Assembly (NCBI GenBank): GCA_013288445.1
Contig: JABDBX010000020.1
Location: 1 to 32,025, forward strand
Source: Bacteroidota bacterium
GTDB lineage: Bacteria > Bacteroidota > Bacteroidia > Chitinophagales > Chitinophagaceae
Direction: 5' to 3'
Length of the DNA stretch: 32,025 bases
Numbering within the stretch: the first letter of the stretch is position 1; every line of letters starts with the position of its first letter. The translations under genes and the position numbers were made by a program. Shown piece by piece: positions 1 through 6,927 of this stretch. The notes below the pieces were generated by a model that ran no database searches, was not told the origin of the DNA, and worked only from the letters and a program-made list of their open reading frames with translations.

Positions 1-2
1 TT

Positions 3-116
3 ATAGAAAGATTACTGCGATCATTCAATCCCCAAAATACGTTTACGCAAAAAATTGAGAACTTGATTAATGAATATTCAATTGATTGCTCATTAATGGG
101 ATTTCCTGAAAATTAG
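3..116 (+). pseudogene. 3' end of an Abi_2-family (abortive infection) gene, cut by the window start
   Basis: The open frame enters from outside the window and stops at a TAG at 114-116, giving 37 visible residues. The end reads like the C-terminus of Abi_2 (AbiD/AbiF-type) proteins: a lysine/asparagine-rich stretch, then KIENLINEYSID and a terminal MGFPEN. In the family I know, this end normally reads GFPxxW; here the Trp position is a stop (TAG for TGG), so the protein may be intact but slightly shorter, or decaying. Nothing upstream can be judged. It lies on the strand opposite to the second Abi-like remnant at 696-1171, so these are two different copies or a rearranged one. The family call rests on recalled pattern only. 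Confidence 0.45.
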
Positions 117-195
117 GCCGTAACAGCAAATTGGAAATTCAAATAAACTACCATTCTTCCCTATGCCTTCTTTGTGGAACATCCGAAAGAGCGGT

Positions 196-241
196 GATTG
201 CAACCCATGAGGACGTAGATAAAATCTACGCCCAACTGTTA
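196..241 (+). repeat. Left arm of a 45-bp inverted repeat pair
   Basis: This 46-nt segment matches the reverse complement of 1334-1378 at roughly 39-40 positions with one gap. Each arm contains its own small hairpin, here CGTAGAT-aaa-ATCTACG at 214-230. The pair brackets the EF-Tu-like gene and the Abi remnant. It could be ends of a degraded insertion element or two copies of a dispersed REP-like repeat. Confidence 0.8.
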
Positions 242-251
242 CTTTCCCCGC

Positions 252-282
252 CGATGTTGGTCTTATTTTCTGACCAACATCG
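252..282. repeat. Perfect 11-bp stem-loop downstream of the EF-Tu-like gene
   Basis: CGATGTTGGTC at 252-262 pairs perfectly with 272-282 around a 9-nt loop. It lies just past the stop of the minus-strand gene at 323. There is no U-tract on either strand, so it resembles a REP-type palindrome or a transcript-end stabiliser more than an intrinsic terminator. Confidence 0.6.
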
Positions 283-322
283 CTCGCGCAGGACATGTAA
301 TGTGAGCGTTAAATGCAAATGC

Positions 323-652
323 TTATGCTTCTATATACCGCTCGTTGTCAATGGAATTGATTAAACCCATCCCCACAACCTTTTCACCTTCAAATATTTT
401 GAACATAACCCCCGGTTTCAGGTGTTCACTGATGTGCCGGGAAGGTAGCAGCTTGACTGGTGCAGTAGGTGATGGGCCCGGCTGTAATTCATCTGAACCG
501 GAAAAAATGATCTCCCCGGAATACTGCTGTTTTGAACCAAAAGAGAATGACGGCCTGTAGTGATCGAATACAGGTTTTTTCCTGCCGCCCTGATCGGTTG
601 GCAGAAGCGACAATGTAGCCGTAAAATTGTATGCAATCTTGTGGGTTATCAT
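323..652 (-). CDS. Small protein resembling the C-terminal (domain 3) region of EF-Tu
   Basis: 109 aa, ATG start. The protein reads as one beta-barrel domain like the last domain of elongation factor Tu. Visible markers are PTDQGGRKKPVFDHYRPSF at about residues 18-36, a YSGEIIF segment, LQPGPS, LPSRHISEHLKPGVMF, and IFEGEKVVGMG near the end. There is no G domain (no P-loop, no NKxD), so it cannot be a GTPase. Stand-alone proteins of this kind are, as far as I recall, found in Bacteroidota as EF-Tu-related proteins of unknown role. The start ATG overlaps the stop of the upstream fragment by ATGA, suggesting it was once the distal gene of an operon. Its present neighbours are an Abi-like remnant and inverted repeats. 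Function unknown; a decoy or accessory role around translation would be pure speculation. Confidence 0.7.
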   Translation of the reverse strand: MITHKIAYNFTATLSLLPTDQGGRKKPVFDHYRPSFSFGSKQQYSGEIIFSGSDELQPGPSPTAPVKLLPSRHISEHLKPGVMFKIFEGEKVVGMGLINSIDNERYIEA

Positions 653-765
653 AGCTTCTCTTCGGTTACAAAGGCAATACGTGCAAGGGAAGATATTACC
701 TGTCCGGCGCGAAATGCCAGTTCGCTAAATAGATATACCACGATGTAATTGTTGCTGACGGTAAA
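649..765 (-). pseudogene. 3' remnant of an unidentified gene, translationally coupled to the EF-Tu-like gene
   Basis: A 38-residue open frame ends in TGA at 651-649, overlapping the ATG of the EF-Tu-like gene (ATGA). It reads plausibly as the tail of a real protein: YLFSELAFRAGQVISSLAR then IAFVTEEKL. An in-frame TAA at 768-766 and the absence of an ATG indicate that its 5' part is missing. The frame overlaps the end of the Abi-like frame (696-765), so the breakpoint that fused the two lies in about 700-765. I do not recognise the family. A very short GTG-initiated gene from about 741 is the alternative. Confidence 0.45.
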
Positions 766-1171
766 TTAAACTCATTAGCAATTTCCGATTTCCCATCTCT
801 ATTCTTTAATGCCTTATATAGTCTGGCTAGTTTACCTAACGACAATATTTCAAGAGCCATGTTTGATGGGGGAACATTTTCACTTGTATATTTATGCTTA
901 AACCATTTAAGAAATTGTTCTTTAGGGTCGTCAAATGTTTCTTTTATTTCCATATTGATGTTCTCAAATATTTGGTTATCATCAAACAGGGTTATATCAG
1001 TGTACCAGAAGAACCCATGAGAAATACTGTATTTATCAGTTAATTTAGCTCGCAAACAAATTTCGATTCTTTCCAAATTATTGCTCTATCTCGGCTATCA
1101 ATTATCAACCCTCTCTCCTCAAGTATTGAGCAGCATTGTTCAGGAGTTTCCGGCTTTTTTGTATATTTCAT
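696..1171 (-). pseudogene. Decayed Abi_2-family abortive infection gene (internal deletion, lost 3' end)
   Basis: The N-terminus is readable from ATG 1171-1169: MKYTKKPETPEQC followed by LEERGLIIDSRDRAI, a typical Abi_2 opening. That frame hits a stop soon after. The next recognisable Abi segment, LERIEICLRAKLTDKYS, follows immediately in another frame from about 1076. Roughly 50-60 residues that normally separate these blocks (the SYYR region up to the RKLR/DALER region) are missing, so a deletion with frameshift is the simplest reading. The second part runs through a helical region to FNLPSATITSW and then passes into unrelated sequence, losing the RNxxxHH...LWN motif and everything after it. 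Abi_2 proteins act in phage-triggered abortive infection; this copy should be inactive. The family call is from recalled motifs. Confidence 0.6.
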
Positions 1172-1183
1172 TCAAATATAGGC

Positions 1184-1229
1184 AAAAAAAAGCCTCGCAA
1201 ATTGCGCTTACATTCAGAGGCGTGCGAGG
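1184..1229 (-). terminator. Probable intrinsic terminator, minus strand
   Basis: On the minus strand CCTCGCA (1229-1223) pairs with TGCGAGG (1199-1193), and is followed by C and a run of eight Ts (1191-1184). The loop is 23 nt, and an alternative GCCTC/GAGGC pairing competes. It could end transcripts from the upstream aminotransferase before the Abi remnant. Confidence 0.55.
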
Positions 1230-1333
1230 GATTGATGGAATAAAGGTAGGGACATTTTTCAAATCAACAAAATAATTTTTAGATTTCTGCTGGTCAAAGG
1301 TACCTTGTCGTTCGTAGTGTTCTTTTAAAAAGC

Positions 1334-1378
1334 TAACAGCTAGGCGTAGAGTTATCTACGTCCTTGTGGGTTGCAATC
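1334..1378 (-). repeat. Right arm of the 45-bp inverted repeat pair
   Basis: Inverted partner of 196-241. The internal hairpin is CGTAGA-gtta-TCTACG: the inner base pair differs from the left arm yet the stem is kept, as expected for a repeat family that preserves a hairpin. It lies between the Abi remnant and the class III aminotransferase. Confidence 0.8.
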
Positions 1379-1395
1379 TCCGATTGCGGTATAGT

Positions 1396-2703
1396 CTAAA
1401 CCAATAACGCTTTATCTGAAAACGCGACAAAGCATTCTTTTAACCGGCCAATTATTACCTGGCATTCAGGTATGGTAAGATTAATAGGAGGTGTTATTTT
1501 TATGGTATTGCCCCGTTTTCCTGATGTGCAAACTATCAGTTTTCTTTCTAAGCAGGTATTCACAAACAGTTTTGGTAGCTCCCGCTCCGTCATTGCCGTG
1601 TATGATGCAGGTTTAACAATATCAAAAGCCAATGCCATTCCATCTCCTCTAAGGCCGGAAATAAATTCACTTTCATCCAGGAATGCCAATTCTCTCAATA
1701 AATACTGACCCGTAACCAGTGCATTTTCAAACCATCCTTTCGATTTTGCAAGGCACAAAACATCGTAGGCCAGCCTTGAGCCAAAGGGGCTGTTGTTAAA
1801 CGTAGTATGAAATGCCGACCCCTTGGAAGGCACTACGCTGTACAATTCAGACTTACAGATCAATGCGCTTAAAGGATAAATACCTCCGGCAAGTGATTTT
1901 GCCAGCAATATTATGTCGGGGACAATGCCATACCTTTTTGAAGCATATAAGTATCCTAATCGCCCCATGCCAACCTGAATTTCGTCAGAAATCAAAATTA
2001 CCCCGTTTGCCCTGGTCAGCTCCCTGAGTTGCAATAAAAAATCTTCCTCCGGAAAGATGAACCCGCCTGCACCTAAAACCGGTTCAATGATAACCGCAGC
2101 AATATCCGCTTCCCTTATTAGTTTCGTTAGCTTGTCTATTGCACTTAGCGATGAACCCGCGATCCTGCGATCTGGAAACTCAATCCTGATTACGTCTTTC
2201 TCAAATTCATTGAACAAGTATTGGTCTTTATTCAAAATGTCATCATCTGTGAGCCCGGCAGAAGTAACATTTGTTGCGCCATGAAATCCCCCAATGAACG
2301 AAACAACCTTGCGGTTCTTCGTGTAGTGCCTGGCAACCCTTATGGCAACACTAACAACATTAGAACCGCTAACATCAAAATAAACGCCAAAACTTTCATT
2401 GGTGTTCAGCTCTTCGATCAATAATTTGCTTAAAAGGAGTTTGCCCTCTGTATTAAACGAATGGATATGAATTAATTTATCCAGCGCATTTTTCGCCGCT
2501 GCCACTACTTCCCGATTGTTGTGGCCAAAGTTGAGCGAACTATATCCCATCACCAGGTCTATATACGGATCGTCGTCGCCCATACACCAAACATACATTC
2601 CGCTCCCCTGGGTTGGGATCAAAAATTTTTCATAGCTCACCGTATCATCGCATAAACACGTGTACTGGTTCCTGATATTTTGCAGTTCATTTAGAGATTT
2701 CAT
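1396..2703 (-). CDS. Class III PLP-dependent aminotransferase
   Basis: 435 aa, ATG start. Fold-type I, class III aminotransferase (the family of acetylornithine, 4-aminobutyrate and glutamate-1-semialdehyde enzymes). Motifs: GGFHGAT at 138-144, EPVLGAGG at 208-215, SDEIQVGMGRLG at 239-250 with the cofactor-binding Asp240, and AKSLAGG with Lys269 as the Schiff-base lysine. An FHTTFNNSPFGSRLA block follows, as in the family. The usual SGxEA phosphate-binding motif is changed to VSGSNVV at 111-117, where a conserved acidic residue is expected, so the substrate may be unusual. The gene stands alone between the inverted-repeat patch and a repeat-rich spacer, which hints at an accessory gene. The sequence does not fix the substrate; omega-amino acids or amino sugars are possible. 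Confidence 0.9.
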   Translation of the reverse strand: MKSLNELQNIRNQYTCLCDDTVSYEKFLIPTQGSGMYVWCMGDDDPYIDLVMGYSSLNFGHNNREVVAAAKNALDKLIHIHSFNTEGKLLLSKLLIEELNTNESFGVYFDVSGSNVVSVAIRVARHYTKNRKVVSFIGGFHGATNVTSAGLTDDDILNKDQYLFNEFEKDVIRIEFPDRRIAGSSLSAIDKLTKLIREADIAAVIIEPVLGAGGFIFPEEDFLLQLRELTRANGVILISDEIQVGMGRLGYLYASKRYGIVPDIILLAKSLAGGIYPLSALICKSELYSVVPSKGSAFHTTFNNSPFGSRLAYDVLCLAKSKGWFENALVTGQYLLRELAFLDESEFISGLRGDGMALAFDIVKPASYTAMTERELPKLFVNTCLERKLIVCTSGKRGNTIKITPPINLTIPECQVIIGRLKECFVAFSDKALLV

Positions 2704-3186
2704 AGCATGGCTGGGTTAACGTTATTTGTTAGATATTACTTTGCAAGTTCCCTATTTTAACGGTCTTCCCGATGTTCCGCTTTAGCGGGCACCGGGAAGA
2801 GCAAATAAAATGCTCTCGGAGCCTGCCCTGAGCGATAGTCGAAGGGAAGACATTCAAAGATATGCAGCTAAATGTTTTCCGACAAAGCAAACGATGTACC
2901 CAACAATGCTTTCCACTGGCTCAACTGGCGCGAGTTTGCCGCATAGCCCAGTGTGTGAGCGAACTCGTGTCTGCGCAATTGAACCAGTTTATAACTGGCG
3001 TTTGCTAAATAGTCCACTTCCCACCCAAGCCCACATACACCAGCCTTACAAGCCCCCTCAAAAATGTGAATATCTTATCCCCTTACCCACAATTTCTGGC
3101 ATCCTTCTTGCACAATATCGCAATGCAACCAAATGGAACAAAAATGAAAAATGACCGGACTCGCGCCTACGTTGCTTAACCCTCTC
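2704..3186. other. Repeat-rich spacer without a convincing gene
   Basis: About 480 nt made mostly of palindromic or dispersed repeats. A nested stem-loop lies at 2764-2800 (TCTTCCCG with CGGGAAGA, enclosing CCGC/GCGG). 2822-2849 (CCTGCCCTGAGCG followed by AGTCGAAGGG) resembles a repeat very common in Bacteroidota. An imperfect inverted repeat spans about 2917-2992 and a palindrome CCAGTT-tat-AACTGG lies at 2984-2998. Open frames here translate repeats and have no protein-like features. Confidence 0.6.
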
Positions 3187-3196
3187 CTCTTGGAGA

Positions 3197-3421
3197 CTAC
3201 CGTGTACCCACATCTTTGCAAAATATGGACGCTCCGTTAGGAGCGAAAGCTTTGTAGTAAAAAGGGATAAAACGGGCTTTGCTCCGTAGGTGCAAAACGA
3301 CTTGCGGATGATCGTTGTGCACCTACGTAGCACAAATACTTATTTTCATAGGTGTTACTACAAAGCTTTTACCCTATGGGGTAGCCCATATTAATAATAA
3401 ATACTTGTGGGTACACGGTAG
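3197..3421. mobile_element. 225-bp foldback MITE-like element with 15-bp perfect ends and a 10-bp target duplication
   Basis: CTACCGTGTACCCAC at 3197-3211 is exactly complementary to 3407-3421. The same 10 bp, CTCTTGGAGA, lie directly outside both ends (3187-3196 and 3422-3431), as expected for a target-site duplication. The interior carries nested inverted repeats in mirrored order: 3246-3260 with 3355-3369 (15/15), 3281-3294 with 3318-3331 (13/14), and small hairpins 3230-3245 and 3370-3383. The whole element can fold into one long hairpin. It has no transposase. Removing the element and one duplication restores a palindromic dispersed repeat (CTCTCCtcTTGGAGAGG) that also occurs at 18197 and 21872. 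The duplication length fits IS4-type transposases, which is inference. Confidence 0.8.
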
Positions 3422-3445
3422 CTCTTGGAGAGGGATGTGGTGAGG

Positions 3446-3685
3446 CAAAAAAATAGGGGCACCAATGGGGGCACCCAAAATTGCATGGTCCGTCGAAATC
3501 GCCTGTCACATTACCATACAATAAAAAATAAAAATCAAAGATATCCACAAAATAAAATTTACCGATGGGGCCACCAACTAATTAACTGCACAGAAATTGG
3601 GCTATTAATTCCCGCTTGCCACCAAATTTTAACCCTTTTTCCCATAAAAATTGAATAATTTTGAAGAAAATACGTTAACAAGAGT
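3446..3685 (+). promoter_or_regulatory. Upstream region of the lipoprotein-ribE pair with a -7 box
   Basis: No credible gene lies in these 240 nt. A TAATTTTG at 3656-3663 matches the Bacteroidota -7 consensus TAnnTTTG and would start transcription about 17 nt before the ATG at 3686. No clear TTG -33 box stands at the usual distance, so the assignment is tentative. Confidence 0.4.
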
Positions 3686-4258
3686 ATGAGGTATTTCATT
3701 TCGGCAGCATTGTTGTTCCTGGTGTGTGTGGGGGTATTTTTTTCGTGCGCCAAATATTCCGATCCCAAGCCGGTTACTGATCCACGACTCACGAATCCGT
3801 ATTGCAATGACCCTAACGCGGTTAACTATAACTGGGGCTTTCCCGGCAAACCGGATAACTCCATTTGCTTTTACCCAAACCAGTTATTTGAAGGTAAGTA
3901 TGAATATCACGATTCGGTATTCCTGGCATCAAATGGCTTCTTTATTTATACCGATTCACTGACGCTGAACATATACTCGCTTTCGCAAACCAAAATAGCT
4001 GTAACAGGTTTTTGCAGCAACGGCGATAGTATGATACTCACAGCCAGCCCCACTTATGTAGCTACTGTGGACACCACGGAAGGAGACAGTACACTCATAA
4101 ACTGGGGGCAGCATTACTGCGGTATTGGCGATACCGTAAGCGGCACCATTATCAAAGACCGGTTAGATTCACCAACGGTACTTTACATACAACTGCATGT
4201 GGCAGCCGATACCAACGTCGTTACTATCCATGCGGGTACGGCAAGAAAAATACAATAG
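3686..4258 (+). CDS. Predicted lipoprotein of unknown function
   Basis: 190 aa. The N-terminal hydrophobic stretch (residues 5-20) ends in VFFSC with Cys21 as the lipidation site, so this should be a lipoprotein. The mature part begins with an Asp/Pro-rich linker and then CNDPNAVNYN...SICFYP at about 40-62, which resembles the short Cys-containing motif (CxDPxAxNYN...GSCxY) seen in many Bacteroidota surface proteins. The rest is beta-rich, with repeated Thr/Asp/Ser segments and three further Cys residues. No enzymatic motif is visible. Riboflavin synthase starts 9 nt after its stop, so the two are probably co-transcribed, though a functional link is not evident. Confidence 0.75.
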   Translation: MRYFISAALLFLVCVGVFFSCAKYSDPKPVTDPRLTNPYCNDPNAVNYNWGFPGKPDNSICFYPNQLFEGKYEYHDSVFLASNGFFIYTDSLTLNIYSLSQTKIAVTGFCSNGDSMILTASPTYVATVDTTEGDSTLINWGQHYCGIGDTVSGTIIKDRLDSPTVLYIQLHVAADTNVVTIHAGTARKIQ

Positions 4259-4267
4259 TTTTGCGGC

Positions 4268-4861
4268 ATGTTCACAGGCATTATTCAGGCAGTAGCCACG
4301 GTTGCAGATATTGTTGCAGACGGGTCAAACATTCATTTTGTTATCAGCAGTCCGCTGTCGCATGAGCTTAAGGTGGACCAAAGTGTGGCGCACAATGGCG
4401 TATGCCTTACTGTGGTGGAGATCTACGAAGATAGCTACAAGGTAACGGCTGTCGCAGAAACGCTCGCCAAAACAAATCTCTCCACCTGGCAAAAGGACGA
4501 AAAGGTGAACCTGGAACTAGCCCTCAAAGCAGGCGACCGGCTGGATGGCCACTTTGTGCAGGGCCACGTGGATGCCACCGCAACGTGCATAGAAAAGAAA
4601 ACGCTGGAAGGAAGCTGGCTGTTCCGGTTCCGGTTCCCGGAGGCCTTTGCCGCACTCATCATAGAGAAGGGGTCGATTTGTGTGAATGGCGTAAGTCTTA
4701 CAGTATTTAATATCGGCATTGACGAATTTACTGTGGCCATTATCCCATACACCTACACCCACACCAACTTTCACAACATAGAGGAAGGTAGTATTGTGAA
4801 TGTGGAGTTTGATGTGCTGGGGAAGTATTTGATACGAAGGGAAGAGGTGATGAATGGGTGA
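4268..4861 (+). CDS. ribE: Riboflavin synthase, alpha chain
   Basis: 197 aa, typical length. It makes riboflavin from two molecules of 6,7-dimethyl-8-ribityllumazine. Two lumazine-binding barrel repeats are visible: the start MFTGII, NGVCLTV at 43-49 in the first half, and NGVSLTV at 140-146 in the second, with the linking GHFVQGHVD at 94-102. The C-terminal helix that drives trimer formation (NVEFDVLGKYL) is present. The gene is 9 nt downstream of the lipoprotein gene. The deaminase/reductase gene ribD lies about 9 kb away on the other strand, so the pathway is split. No FMN riboswitch-like leader was recognised upstream. Gene naming varies between species (ribE or ribC). Confidence 0.97.
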   Translation: MFTGIIQAVATVADIVADGSNIHFVISSPLSHELKVDQSVAHNGVCLTVVEIYEDSYKVTAVAETLAKTNLSTWQKDEKVNLELALKAGDRLDGHFVQGHVDATATCIEKKTLEGSWLFRFRFPEAFAALIIEKGSICVNGVSLTVFNIGIDEFTVAIIPYTYTHTNFHNIEEGSIVNVEFDVLGKYLIRREEVMNG

Positions 4862-4938
4862 AGAAGGCCAATAACTTATCAGAAATCCAGCAGGGAATTA
4901 CTTTTCAGTCCTTGATCCAGCTAAGAATACTTGTTCAA

Positions 4939-5063
4939 CATGTCATGGTTCGACGTGGCTCACCATGACAGGATTTCTATTGAGCTATATTAAGTACAAT
5001 AATAAATTTCATATTTAGTCGAAAAAAGAACTGTCATGGTGAGCCACGTCGAACCATGACATG
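4939..5063. repeat. Perfect 33-bp inverted repeat between convergent genes
   Basis: 4939-4971 and 5031-5063 are exact reverse complements (33/33) separated by 59 nt. The arm carries CATGGTTCGACGTGGCTCAC, a word of the sort I recognise from repeats dispersed in Bacteroidota genomes. It lies between convergent ribE and cutC and could stop or stabilise both transcripts, but neither side has a clear U-tract. Confidence 0.85.
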
Positions 5064-5145
5064 CTGATGTTGTTCCCGCTGCCTAATAATGCCAATGTGA
5101 ATTTTATTATTAGACTCTGTGTAATTTTAAGGTTGAAAATCGCTT

Positions 5146-5832
5146 TTACTCTCTTTCCTGCTTCATCAGCAATTCGGCCACAAGCCTTACTTCTTCTTCA
5201 TCGGCAACCTGGTCATTTGCTTTTGAAACCAGGCAGGAGCTATGGTACTCGTTTGCCCCGGTATCCTTTATCAACTGCTCTATATTCGACGACCGCACGC
5301 CGCCGCCAGGCATAATGATAATACGGCCTGCGGCCTGGCTTATCAGTTTTGCTATGAGGTCTGCCCCTTCGGTGGCGCTCTTGCTTAGACCAGATGTAAG
5401 GATACGCGAACAGCCAGCATCAATTACATCTTCAAGCGCCTGGAACGCATCGGGGGTGGTATCGAATACCTTATGGCAGGTAACGGCCATCGGGTAGGCC
5501 CAATCCACTATGCGCTTTAGTCGCTCTGTATCTATGCTTCCATCGCGGAGCTGTATGCCGGTGGCAATACCAGGGCAGCCAAAAGACCGGCACTGCTGTA
5601 TGTCTTTTTTCATGATCTCCAGCTCGTCCTTATCATAGATAAAGTTGCCACCCCGCGGCCTTATCATGGGGAATATGGGTATGAAAAGCTGCTCCAGGGC
5701 ATATAGTATAGTACCGTAAGATGGGGTGGTGCCGCCCTGCAACGGGTCAGCGCAAAGCTCTATCCGTGCAGCCCCGCTTCGTTCGGCAATCAGGCAAGAC
5801 TGTATATTGAACGCACAAACTTCTAGGATCAT
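5146..5832 (-). CDS. cutC: CutC family protein (copper homeostasis protein by name)
   Basis: 228 aa, TIM-barrel family. Markers: EVCAFNIQSCLIAERSGAAR at the N-terminus, RIELCADPLQGGTTPSYG at about 23-40, MIRPRGGNF, VTCHKVFD, GCSRILTSG, and IMPGGGVRSSNI near the C-terminus. The family was named for copper tolerance in E. coli, but direct copper handling is disputed, so the name should be read as a family label. The gene starts 9 nt after the stop of aspG, so the two form an operon. It is cytoplasmic, with no signal peptide. Confidence 0.93.
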   Translation of the reverse strand: MILEVCAFNIQSCLIAERSGAARIELCADPLQGGTTPSYGTILYALEQLFIPIFPMIRPRGGNFIYDKDELEIMKKDIQQCRSFGCPGIATGIQLRDGSIDTERLKRIVDWAYPMAVTCHKVFDTTPDAFQALEDVIDAGCSRILTSGLSKSATEGADLIAKLISQAAGRIIIMPGGGVRSSNIEQLIKDTGANEYHSSCLVSKANDQVADEEEVRLVAELLMKQERE

Positions 5833-5841
5833 GAAACCGGT

Positions 5842-6876
5842 TTACTCGTAAAAAAACTTAGACTCATATACCTGCTCTTCTTTCCCGCTCTTTACCGCAT
5901 AGCTGAATCCTTTTTGAAGGGCGTAGGCGCCATACTCGCCTTTTTTATTCAGCGCCAGGAATCCCACCTGTATTTGTTTTGCCGCTTCCGGGTTGCGCGC
6001 TATAATGCGTTCCACGGCCTTTTTGCAGGCCGTCTCCGGGTCTGCGCCCTGCCGCATAAGCTCCACTACCAGGTGCGATCCCACAATGCGTATCACTTCT
6101 TCCCCCACGCCTGTACTTGTGGCTGCGCCCACTTCATTATCCACATACAGGCCGGCGCCTATAATAGGTGAGTCGCCCACGCGGCCATGTATTTTATAGG
6201 CCATACCGCTGGTAGTGCATGCCCCGCTAATGCTGCCTTTCGCATCCATGGCTACCATGCCTATAGTATCGTGGTTATTATGGTCGCCGGGCTTGCCACC
6301 TTTACCTAAGTGCAGGTTCTCAATATTTTTTACTGGTTCGTATTTAGCTTTTTCTAGCCACGCCTTCCATTCCGCCTCGCTCTTTGCGGTGAGTAGGTTT
6401 TCCTTTTTAAAACCATTCTCCAACGCGAGCTGTAAGGCCCCGTCGCCCACTATCATCACATGTGGCGTCTTTTCCATCACCAGCCGCGCTACGGATATAG
6501 CGTGAACAATATGCTCCAGGCAAGCCACCGATCCGCATTTACTGTTCTCGTCCATTATGCAGGCATCCAGCGTCACTCTTCCATCCCGGTCTGGGCGGCC
6601 ACCAAGCCCTACAGATTGGTTATTGGGATCTGCTTCCGGTACCTTTACTCCGGTCTCCACAGCATCAAGCGCCCTGCCACCCTTACCCAGTACTTCCCAT
6701 GCGGCGGCGTTTGCCTCTTTGCCAAAATCCCAGGTAGAGATAACAATAGGCTGGTCCTTAATGACGGGGTATTTAGTGTCAGGATTTGCAGCCGGTCTTG
6801 CAAACAGATTCTTGCCAGCTAAGATGGCAGCAGATGATAAAAACGAGAACCTGAGAAACTTTCTGCGGTCGGACAT
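5842..6876 (-). CDS. N4-(beta-N-acetylglucosaminyl)-L-asparaginase (glycosylasparaginase), Tat-exported
   Basis: 344 aa from the ATG at 6876. A TTG 21 nt upstream would also open the frame, but the ATG places the twin-arginine signal directly at the N-terminus. SDRRKFLRFSFLSSAAIL matches a Tat signal, so export of a folded enzyme is likely. It is an Ntn-hydrolase: the precursor cleaves itself before a Thr that becomes the nucleophile, here Thr204 in NNHDTIGMVAMD. The substrate-binding RVGDSPIIGAGLYVDN and the TSTGVGEE segment follow. The enzyme releases aspartate from GlcNAc-Asn, the last step of N-glycoprotein breakdown. It is the first gene of a pair with cutC (9-nt gap). Confidence 0.92.
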   Translation of the reverse strand: MSDRRKFLRFSFLSSAAILAGKNLFARPAANPDTKYPVIKDQPIVISTWDFGKEANAAAWEVLGKGGRALDAVETGVKVPEADPNNQSVGLGGRPDRDGRVTLDACIMDENSKCGSVACLEHIVHAISVARLVMEKTPHVMIVGDGALQLALENGFKKENLLTAKSEAEWKAWLEKAKYEPVKNIENLHLGKGGKPGDHNNHDTIGMVAMDAKGSISGACTTSGMAYKIHGRVGDSPIIGAGLYVDNEVGAATSTGVGEEVIRIVGSHLVVELMRQGADPETACKKAVERIIARNPEAAKQIQVGFLALNKKGEYGAYALQKGFSYAVKSGKEEQVYESKFFYE

Positions 6877-6927
6877 AGGTGTCTTTGAAACGCACAAGGT
6901 AAAGAAAAGATAATAATAACAGGTTTG

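Noticed and set aside
196-1378. Idea that flipping the segment between the inverted repeats would restore an intact Abi gene
   Set aside because: After inversion the C-terminal piece (3-116) would lie before the N-terminal piece, so no continuous gene results.
2810-3154. 114-codon open frame on +
   Set aside because: It is built from dispersed repeats and palindromes, and has no protein-like composition or start signal.
3425-3658. 77-codon open frame on + after the foldback element
   Set aside because: It starts in a repeat, has no domain, and lies in the likely promoter region of the lipoprotein gene.
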